This document shows positions 16,330-23,984 of a stretch of 23,984 bases of DNA, piece by piece (position 1 is the first letter of the stretch; every line of letters begins with the position of its first letter). The position numbers and the translations under genes were made by a program. The stretch comes from Ophiothrix spiculata (taxonomy: Eukaryota > Echinodermata > Ophiuroidea > Amphilepidida > Ophiotrichidae): the NCBI GenBank assembly GCA_000969725.1, contig JXSR01S067613.1; one strand, given 5' to 3'. The notes below the pieces were generated by a model. That model was not told the DNA's origin. It worked only from the letters and a program-made list of their open reading frames with translations, and made no database searches.

Positions 16330-17639
16330 GAATCAAAACTTTAATTTAAATTAGAAGAAATAAAATAGCATTTTTACAGGGACGAGGGGGGGGGGGGTTC
16401 ATGTTAGAACCTTCATTTGTTAGGGTGTAGGGTAGGTGGGTAACAAGAATATAGCTTTTTTAATTTTTCATTGTTACGTTCACTTTCACATAGCATGAAC
16501 TTTGCGAAATTGTTCTTTTTACTTTAATATTCCACCTGGTGTACTGGGGGAGGGTAATTGGGTATGATGACCAGGTAACCACGCGAGTTACCAAAAAAGC
16601 GAGACCTGGACAGGTCTCGAGATTTATAGGGTATCAAAATCGACCTGGTACTTTTTAAAGCTCACATAAGGTATCTAACATGGCTTTTAAGTCTTTATAG
16701 GGTATAAAAGTAGGAAAGAATGATTGGGATAATAACAAAGGTGTCTCAAATGTCAAAAGAAGTACCTCAAATACCTAGAAACACCTTTTGAAAGTGTTAA
16801 AATGGTGTACAGCTTCATTTTACGTATGATATCTTCAAATAATTAATTCATCACATCTGCGTGTATGGTCTATTATTTATTGAATAGGTATGGTCCCGGA
16901 TGCATAGTGTATCCATTCGAATAGATATGGTAGATTTATGGTCTGAGATATGGTACATTTTTGCCCGTATTACCAATTTTTGGTCTCACATAGGGTCACC
17001 TTCGGAACCTACGGAACTCATGTGTTCACCCGGGCACAAATATATGTTACCCCTCCCCCACCCCCACCCGTTGTAAAAGCAATTATATTGTTTTAGTAAT
17101 TGCTTTGTATTGACAGAATACTAAAACTATTCTTTTTCGAAGTAAGTATTACTACAACAACCGATCAACACCATAGGCACATATTACTGCTAATAAAGAA
17201 ACCTTCTTTGGCACTTGAATACATTTTTGGTTGCCGAAGAAAATAACCCGATTATGACAAAACTTCAACAACAAATTGCATGGAATAAATATTGGTATCG
17301 AATACAGATTTTTCTTTAAGGGTAAAGGGAATCCAACTGCTCAGGAAATGTGAAGCTAACTATTTTGTAATCATGATTTTTTTTTTCGAAGTAGTCTTTA
17401 GGCGTCATTTTGACCTTGATAATGGACGTAAAATTTACATGTATAAAGAAAAAAAAGACTCGATTCAATATGTTCGCTAAACATTGTGATATTCTGATAG
17501 GTGTAAGTAGGTAAAAACTTGCAGTAAATATGACATTCAGTCGAGCGAGACGTTTTTAGTGACTGTAGCCTTAAATACGTTATAATGTCAACGTTACAGT
17601 ACACAAATGCATACATTGAATATTACAATTGACATGCAT
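16330..17639. other. Gene-free stretch with short repeats
   Basis: G12 lies at 16386-16397, followed by TTAGGGTGTAGGGTAGG, resembling R-D ends. A perfect hairpin (CGAGACCTG, GA, CAGGTCTCG) occupies 16600-16619. TTATAGGGTAT words occur twice (about 16624 and 16697), and TATGGT words several times at 16865-16970. A C-rich tract lies at about 17048-17070. Open frames at 17292-17480 and 17616-17398 are AT-driven and unsupported. Confidence 0.45.
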
Positions 17640-17970
17640 TTATCGAAACAATATAGAAAATATAGGTAATATAGTTAAATAAGTCATCCTACATCATCCA
17701 ACATAATTCAATTTTTAACAAATGTTTGTTTGTTTGTGTTCTTTTCTTTTCTTTACGGGCAGATCATGAACGGAATAAGATCTGTATTATATATTTTAAA
17801 TGCATGAACCATGCGTACGAGGTTGAATCAATCGAAATAATGTTATATATGTTCTAAATGACTTCAAGGAGTTTATCTATGCACGTTTAAGTATATCATA
17901 AACAGCAATGCAGTTTTCTTTTTACTGGCTCCGATAAGTGGCGATTGTTCATGACACGTAATCTAAATCA
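17640..17970 (+). repeat. Dispersed repeat R-B, copy 3
   Basis: TATAGTTAAATAAGTCATCC starts the copy. It continues with CTTTTCTTTACGGGCAGATC, GAACCATGCGTACGAGG and GCGATTGTTCATGACACGTA, in the same order as in 20020-20345. Confidence 0.65.
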
Positions 17971-18018
17971 ATGTCTTTTTTTAATATATATTTGAATACG
18001 CTTTCAAAGCTGAATTCA

Positions 18019-18249
18019 ATGAACCCCGTATCCAACAGGTTGACAAGTTACTCATCACGATAAACTATGATCTTCCCTTTGGTGTTGTGTGAGTTGTCAA
18101 TTTCATGTATGGGGAAAGCGTAGCAACGAGTTCCATGCATGAACCCCGTATCCCACAGGTTTCCAAGTTACGACACGGGAGAAACTTAGGTCAAAGTTTA
18201 TCATGATGAGTAAACTTGTCAACCTGTGGGATATGGGGTTCATGCATGG
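18019..18249. repeat. Three-armed inverted repeat
   Basis: Arm 1 (18019-18066) and arm 3 (18195-18243) are reverse complements over ~48 bp with about four differences. Arm 2 (18133-18159) is a direct partial copy of arm 1 and pairs with 18223-18249 at 26 of 27 positions. Arm 3 can therefore pair with either arm 1 or arm 2. No coding function is supported for overlapping open frames on either strand. Confidence 0.75.
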
Positions 18250-18536
18250 GGCCACAGAATTCATACTTATAACGCAATACGTTCCGAATCCAATAATTAT
18301 AGTTTACATTGCAAATGAATTCACTCTCAAAATGCAAACGGACTGCGGCATGAAAAGGCTCTGGAAAGTTCAACTTTTCTCCTTTTGTGTTGATGCAAGT
18401 AGTGTTACGTTTTGATATCGATATATCGGAACTGCTCAAACCTTCCATTTACATATGATCGGTTCGTTTGCGTTGGCGTTACGTTTACAATCAGCTTAAG
18501 AGTATCCTTTTACTACCTATACGTTAAAACTAATAA
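18250..18536. other. AT-rich DNA, nothing recognised
   Basis: No gene, RNA or clear repeat between the three-armed inverted repeat and the GGGG-ended MITE. Confidence 0.45.
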
Positions 18537-18656
18537 GGGGCCGCTTCAAATCTCAACCGACGGGTCTGGACGGTTGTTATTTTTCAGAACAATAGCAACC
18601 GACCGGAACTGGTGGTTCTAAGCGGTCAACCGCAGGTTGAGTTTTGAAGTGACCCC
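18537..18656. mobile_element. 120-bp hairpin MITE with GGGG/CCCC ends
   Basis: GGGGCCGCTTCAAATCTCAACC at the left (18537 onwards) pairs with the right end GGTTGAGTTTTGAAGTGACCCC with a few mismatches. An inner palindrome (CGGTTGTTATTTTTC with its partner ending near 18602) extends the fold. The whole segment can fold as one hairpin. No target duplication is obvious. Confidence 0.7.
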
Positions 18657-19308
18657 GAAGTAGTGAGTAAAGGGTGGTCCGAAAGACCAATCCGAGCGAT
18701 TGTGCCAGACTACACGTTTTATTACAAAGGAGGCGAAGTTACTGCTGCACAATTCATACCCTCATTGAATATAGTTTTCGCACACTGAGCTCCAGCTGGA
18801 CTCGAACGCGAAACGATCAATAGAATTTAAAGAGCCCCTGTTTAAAAGTCCGAAAACTAACTAATTTAGCTAGCGAGAACTATATATAAACTTAAAGAAT
18901 GCTCTTGTTAAATGAGAATCCATCAAGCAATTAGCTGTCTCTAACATCCTTATCATGAGATGCAGTTTATTTACGTTACTCAGTGAAGCTATAAAAAATA
19001 TACTTCTCCTTTTTGATAGATTAAAATCTGTAGAATTTGCACAGGTGTTTGTGTGCTGTAAGTTGTTTCTTCTGAACTGAAAAACATCTGTTAGACTGAT
19101 TTAAAATTAGATGCAGGCAAAATGTGAAAAAAGTATTAGCATTTTAGATTGTCCTTTTCATAAATTTATTCGTTTATTAGCATCCCTGAACTAATTTATA
19201 TGAGAAATAACTGTGTTTACTTTGATTAGTATTACAAATCCCCGTTTGTAAGCTTGATAACATTTTCATATTCCAATATTTGTGTAGTGCGCAAATATTG
19301 CTTAAGTT
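18657..19308. other. AT-rich DNA with an isolated B-box-like word
   Basis: On the minus strand, CGTTCGAGTCC (18808-18798) matches a polymerase III B box at 10 of 11 positions, but no convincing A box precedes it. It may be a SINE remnant. A small TGGTC-TTTCG-GACCA hairpin lies near 18675-18689. Nothing else is recognised. Confidence 0.4.
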
Positions 19309-19830
19309 TAACCCTCGTCTACCCAGGCTATTTTTTGTAACACGTCTACCCAAGGGGGGGGGGTTGTTGCAACCCCCCACTAATTTTTTAGAACGGAACC
19401 CCCTATGAACTTGGTTTTGCTATCAATAGATAGGTATGGTCCTACCCTATCCAAATATACCAAGATAACAAAAATCAGTCAAGGCGTTACGTAGTTATGA
19501 CGTCATAAAACTCGTTCGGGATGTAAAATCGGGATTTTGGCAAAAATGGCAAGTTTTTTTAAAAAATCGCTACAAAAATTCTAAATGACCGATTGTCATT
19601 AGGTGTTTTGCTAATAAAGAAGAGAAATGATAATTCTAACATACCCTGCAAGTTTCAGCTTCATAGTATGCATATATTTTTCAAAATGGCGACTTACATT
19701 TTCCTGGGGCTTCACCATCCCCCCCCCCCTACACCCCAACTTTGACGGCCTACCCTAACCCCTCCTTAGGTGGTACCCCCTAATTTTTTCATCAAAATAA
19801 CCGCAAAGGATGTAAAAGAGATTACCCAAA
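19309..19830. repeat. Composite R-D locus with head direct and tail inverted
   Basis: 19309-19380 matches the head of R-D (ACCCTCGTCTACCCAGG, GGGTTGTTGCAACCCC) in the direct orientation. 19741-19830 is the R-D tail in the reverse orientation: its reverse complement reads GATGAAAAAATTAGGGGGTA, then GGGTTAGGGTAGGCCGTCAA. G10 (19354-19363) and C11 (19719-19729) runs face each other. A 14-bp palindrome, TTATGACGTCATAA, lies at 19495-19508 between them. Confidence 0.6.
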
Positions 19831-20019
19831 TGTTAATGTTAATGAGGGTTAATATGTTAACAAATGCTTTGTATTGCAGAGCTGGGTTTTCCCACAATAT
19901 ACACCTTTTCGGCGTATTGGTATCTAAAAATACCGATTTTCTTTCAACATACGTCAATATTGATTTCATAGCTTACATGGATATTAAAAATAATATTAAA
20001 TAATATGATTGACTTTCTT

Positions 20020-20345
20020 ACAGTCATATTGACATATCTGAAAATTTAAATAAGTCATCCTACAGTTTATTCTTTACTATATTTCAAAATCATTTATTTC
20101 TATTTTTCTTATTATTTCTTCTCTTCTCTTTTCTTTAAAGGCAGATGTGATCGGAATAACTTCCCCATATACCATGAATGAACCTCGTAGAAAATTATAT
20201 CGCTTGAAACGATAAAAACAAACATTTACATTTAGTTCAAATCATCCGAAATGATATCTAAAGCATACAATAAAGAAGATTTTCTTACGTACGAGTGAGT
20301 GACGATTGTTCATGACACGTAATCTTAACCACATTCTAGATCTAT
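20020..20345 (+). repeat. Dispersed repeat R-B, copy 4
   Basis: TTTAAATAAGTCATCCTACAG begins the copy; TTTCTTTAAAGGCAGATGTG, GAACCTCGTAGAAAATTAT and GACGATTGTTCATGACACG follow. The tandem duplication starts inside it, at 20097. Confidence 0.65.
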
Positions 20346-20556
20346 TTGAATACGGTACCCTTTTAAGAATATTCTTTTACTTTTTACTGTATAATAGTTA
20401 TAACTGGTAAAATGTAAAAAAAAAAAAGGTTGACGAGATTATCTTTTGGTTGAAAGTCAATGTTTTATAACTTATAATTAACTTAAAGGGTATTCACACC
20501 ACACTGTCGCAGAGCTCCCCTTTCCTGTTGTAAAAAGAAATAAAAACTCATTTTCA

Positions 20557-20735
20557 AAAACATGTTCATGAAGCAAAAGTAATATGATAATAGCTTTTAA
20601 ATTGACAATAATGTTAGAATTTACTAGAATTGTAGGTGTAAGAAACCCTGAGCTAAAACACACTAATTTCAAATAGTGTAAAGAAGCGTTATTGAGTGTA
20701 AAATTCGTAAAAACGTATTTCTAATATATTTTATG
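20557..20735 (+). repeat. Dispersed repeat R-A, diverged fragment
   Basis: CATGTTCATGAAGC, TTTAAATTGACAATAATGTT, AGAATTTACTA and TTATTGAGTGTAAAAT follow the order of the full copies at 423 and 2092. It is more diverged and lacks both ends. Confidence 0.7.
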
Positions 20736-20987
20736 GCGAAGCAAAGTTTGTGATTATATTCTTAATAAATTTATGGTTCAATTGCCACAACTGCTTTTTC
20801 AAGGCTTTTGAGTTTTTCGTCACATGTGCTGATTCCGTATAGACAAAGGAGTACATTTAGCGGTGAGCACCGGAATAATATCCCGATATCAGGTGCTTGT
20901 AAGGGTTGTGCCAACCCCGTTTCGGTCAATTTCTGAAAATCCGCCTGTGCGTTAATACTCACTCAGTGAGGTCTGCAAAATAATAGA

Positions 20988-21038
20988 AAGAAGAAGAAGA
21001 AGAAGAAGAAGAAGAAGAAGAAGAAGAAGAAGAAGAAG
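20988..21038 (+). repeat. (AAG)17 microsatellite in unit 1
   Basis: Seventeen perfect AAG units. On the minus strand it is a 51-bp CTT tract followed by TATTATTTTGCAG, which resembles a splice acceptor. No exon with an open frame follows directly: the frame entered after CAG reaches TGA within four codons in one phase and TAA in another. Confidence 0.9.
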
Positions 21039-21724
21039 CATTATTGGAGTAAGTAAAGTGTGGTTGTAGAAAAGGCGATGTAGTGGATGTTACCCATGTC
21101 TAGGCAACACAATGTTGACAAGTGCTGGAGGAGTGGAGTACCCCCCACAGATATACACAGAAGTGGAGTCTGGCCTAAACGCTAAGGAAATGGAGATGGG
21201 CACCACGGCCGTTAGCAAACAAGCTTCGGTTTCGACTTCACCTTAACCTTTACCTTGAAAAAAAGACATGTAAAAAGACACTTAAATCGTATGAAATGTC
21301 AAACCTGATCAAGGCTTGGAATATACAATTCTGTGTATAATTACCATACATTATGCTTATTTTTGGCAGCCATCTTGGATTTTAGTATAAGCAAAGTCAT
21401 TGATGACTTAGAAGTGCTAGGAATTGTTCATTGACCTTAAAAAAGCGACTAAAATACACCAAAACCGTCTTTATATTTACACCTGAAGCCGATATATAGA
21501 TTTTTTTAATGTTATAGCGGCCATTTTGGCAGCGATCTTGGGTTTCTGGTGTAAGGAGACATCACAACATTCAAACAACATAAAATATAAATTCCTTGGT
21601 CCTGAAAACATGGTTATAGACTTCAAATTTATGTCTGTACATTGAAAAAAAAAGTCTGAATTTTATAAAACAGCTCGATTGTCCAAATTGTGAAAATAGG
21701 TAATAGAAATATGCATATATTTTT

Positions 21725-21900
21725 TTTTTTCGAACTAGCGAGCCTAATCTGAAATTCTAACTAGCGAGTCTATTTTAAAAGTCGGACTAGCGAGACTTTT
21801 TTAAAACTCGGACTGGCGAGCTTAAATTTCAATTCGGACTAGCGAGCTGTCGGACTAGCGAGCCGTCGAACTAGCAAGTTTTCGGGCTAGCAAGCTGTCC
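21725..21900 (+). repeat. ACTAGCGAG word array (8 units)
   Basis: Eight copies of TCGGACTAGCGAG or close variants start near 21731, 21756, 21782, 21808, 21833, 21850, 21867 and 21883. Spacing is about 25-26 bp for the first units, with A/T-rich spacers, and then exactly 17 bp for the last four. The later units carry ACTAGCAAG and GCTAGCAAG variants. Confidence 0.8.
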
Positions 21901-22600
21901 AATATAAGGCACATATCAGATGTATGAGTATTCGACGTGTAGTTGACTAATGCTTTCCTTAACAATTTACTTGACAGTTAGCAGAAAACTCAATGGGTGT
22001 AAGTGTGCTTTATCATTTGCGTTACCGAATGGAAAAAAACACCCGACAATACTCATAAATAATGCTTTGACTCTTTCTGTTAGAGCCTAGTTCGTCATTT
22101 TCATTTCATTATTATACATGTACATCCCTTACTCGTGTATTTTAACGCTATGTACAATATCAATTCCTAGTATGGCTCTTTGATTGCACACCAAATGAAC
22201 ATTACGGATGGTAATTTTATTTAAATACAATTCACATTATCAAAATATATAACATTTAGGTTCTTATTTATTACAGATATTTCTCTACATAAATGGACGA
22301 ATCAAATAATATCAGCGCCAAACTTTGCTTTACGAAGTCACCGGGTTATTCCGCGAATGATACATAATGAAAATCAACAAATGCATTTTCACAAGAGACA
22401 TTTAAGTAATTAGGAGTGAGAGCGAGTGCTCAAATATACAATATTAAGAAATTAATACACAAAGCTGACATTTGACAAAATATCGAACGAATTCGTTTAA
22501 ACATGGATGGGATGGAGAGAAAAATAAAAATATGACAAAGTATTGGAAAGCTGTTACACACCAACCCGTGCTGTTTTAAACACTACTCTTAAATTAAATC
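21901..22600. other. AT-rich DNA, nothing recognised
   Basis: Part of unit 1 that lies beyond the portion repeated inside the window. No gene, RNA or repeat structure is recognised. Confidence 0.45.
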
Positions 22601-23984
22601 TTTCTATTTTTCTTATTATTTCTTCTCTTCTCTTTTCTTTAAAGGCAGATGTGATCGGAATAACTTCCCCATATACCATGAATGAACCTCGTAGAAAATT
22701 ATATCGCTTGAAACGATAAAAACAAACATTTACATTTAGTTCAAATCATCCGAAATGATATCTAAAGCATACAATAAAGAAGATTTTCTTACGTACGAGT
22801 GAGTGACGATTGTTCATGACACGTAATCTTAACCACATTCTAGATCTATTTGAATACGGTACCCTTTTAAGAATATTCTTTTACTTTTTACTGTATAATA
22901 GTTATAACTGGTAAAATGTAAAAAAAAAAAAGGTTGACGAGATTATCTTTTGGTTGAAAGTCAATGTTTTATAACTTATAATTAACTTAAAGGGTATTCA
23001 CACCACACTGTCGCAGAGCTCCCCTTTCCTGTTGTAAAAAGAAATAAAAACTCATTTTCAAAAACATGTTCATGAAGCAAAAGTAATATGATAATAGCTT
23101 TTAAATTGACAATAATGTTAGAATTTACTAGAATTGTAGGTGTAAGAAACCCTGAGCTAAAACACACTAATTTCAAATAGTGTAAAGAAGCGTTATTGAG
23201 TGTAAAATTCGTAAAAACGTATTTCTAATATATTTTATGGCGAAGCAAAGTTTGTGATTATATTCTTAATAAATTTATGGTTCAATTGCCACAACTGCTT
23301 TTTCAAGGCTTTTGAGTTTTTCGTCACATGTGCTGATTCCGTATAGACAAAGGAGTACATTTAGCGGTGAGCACCGGAATAATATCCCGATATCAGGTGC
23401 TTGTAAGGGTTGTGCCAACCCCGTTTCGGTCAATTTCTGAAAATCCGCCTGTGCGTTAATACTCACTCAGTGAGGTCTGCAAAATAATAGAAAGAAGAAG
23501 AAGAAGAAGAAGAAGAAGAAGAAGAAGAAGAAGAAGAAGAAGCATTATTGGAGTAAGTAAAGTGTGGTTGTAGAAAAGGCGATGTAGTGGATGTTACCCA
23601 TGTCTAGGCAACACAATGTTGACAAGTGCTGGAGGAGTGGAGTACCCCCCACAGATATACACAGAAGTGGAGTCTGGCCTAAACGCTAAGGAAATGGAGA
23701 TGGGCACCACGGCCGTTAGCAAACAAGCTTCGGTTTCGACTTCACCTTAACCTTTACCTTGAAAAAAAGACATGTAAAAAGACACTTAAATCGTATGAAA
23801 TGTCAAACCTGATCAAGGCTTGGAATATACAATTCTGTGTATAATTACCATACATTATGCTTATTTTTGGCAGCCATCTTGGATTTTAGTATAAGCAAAG
23901 TCATTGATGACTTAGAAGTGCTAGGAATTGTTCATTGACCTTAAAAAAGCGACTAAAATACACCAAAACCGTCTTTATATTTAC
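22601..23984 (+). repeat. Tandem duplication, unit 2 (partial, 1384 bp)
   Basis: Matches 20097-21480 with no length change. It contains the R-B fragment (22601-22849), the R-A fragment (about 23061-23239) and the (AAG)17 tract at 23492-23542. It continues past the window end, so the total number of units is unknown. Confidence 0.9.

Larger units (their letters stand above)
20097..22600 (+). repeat. Tandem duplication, unit 1 (2504 bp)
   Basis: From 20097 to 21480 every block I compared recurs unchanged at +2504 bases (22601-23984), including a 17-unit AAG tract of equal length. The base before the start differs (20096 is A, 22600 is C), fixing the left breakpoint. The second copy runs off the window, so the far end is unseen. 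No gene is recognised. Open frames in it (20478-20672 and 20771-20962, minus strand) are reproduced identically in unit 2. Confidence 0.9.

Noticed and set aside
18781..18830. tRNA gene on the minus strand
   Set aside because: Only a B-box-like word is present, with no A box, acceptor stem or anticodon arm.
20478..20672. 64-codon minus-strand frame, identical copy at 22982-23176
   Set aside because: It overlaps the R-A repeat fragment, is AT-driven, and has no recognisable domain.
20771..20962. 63-codon minus-strand frame, identical copy at 23275-23466
   Set aside because: It has no ATG start (it would begin with GTG), an in-frame stop lies directly upstream, and the identical second copy is explained by the tandem duplication, so it gives no evidence of selection.
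20970..21038. CTT tract plus TTTTGCAG on the minus strand as a real splice acceptor
   Set aside because: The sequence looks like an acceptor, but no open exon follows in two phases and no gene is recognised nearby; a microsatellite next to a chance CAG is enough.
21725..21900. CRISPR array
   Set aside because: Units are only ~13 bp with A/T-rich, non-unique spacers and no cas genes; it is a minisatellite.

Overview
The window is AT-rich eukaryotic DNA and looks like an intergenic, repeat-packed stretch of an animal genome, most likely an aquatic invertebrate. Reasons: a decayed Ty3/gypsy LTR retrotransposon, a tRNA-like SINE fragment, many short inverted-repeat (MITE-like) elements, several microsatellites and minisatellites, and no bacterial gene organisation. 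I recognise no host gene or host exon. The phylum cannot be fixed from this sequence alone.

Layout. 1-3814: AT-rich DNA with an imperfect hairpin (45-98), two ~590-bp copies of one dispersed repeat (423-1010 and 2092-2676, called R-A), a tRNA-like SINE fragment (1472-1555) and a copy of a second dispersed repeat (about 1669-1905, called R-B). 3815-8735: one Ty3/gypsy-type LTR retrotransposon on the minus strand, with a 4-bp target duplication (ATAC), a full 467-bp 5' LTR on the right and a 140-bp remnant of the 3' LTR on the left. Gag, aspartic protease, reverse transcriptase and RNase H are recognisable but broken by frameshifts, stops and deletions. Integrase is absent. 8736-12040: flank repeats, a 154-bp foldback, a patch rich in ACTAGT words, a GGTA-rich microsatellite holding two inverted copies of a small MITE, and the end of a G-rich repeat family (R-D). 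12042-12212: a 21-bp minisatellite that stays in one open frame. 12659-19830: a series of foldback or TIR elements separated by AT-rich DNA without recognisable genes. 20097-23984: a direct tandem duplication with a 2504-bp period, apparently identical as far as the window shows, with a (GAA)17 tract and an ACTAGCGAG word array.

How the parts relate. The only protein-coding information I can support belongs to the dead retrotransposon, whose parts were once a single gag-pol system driven from the right-hand LTR. Everything else is repeats and their inverted or tandem arrangements. I found no convincing new gene system. The most informative observations are the recent 2.5-kb tandem duplication, the way the retrotransposon has lost integrase and the U3 of its 3' LTR, and the several nested palindromic elements.
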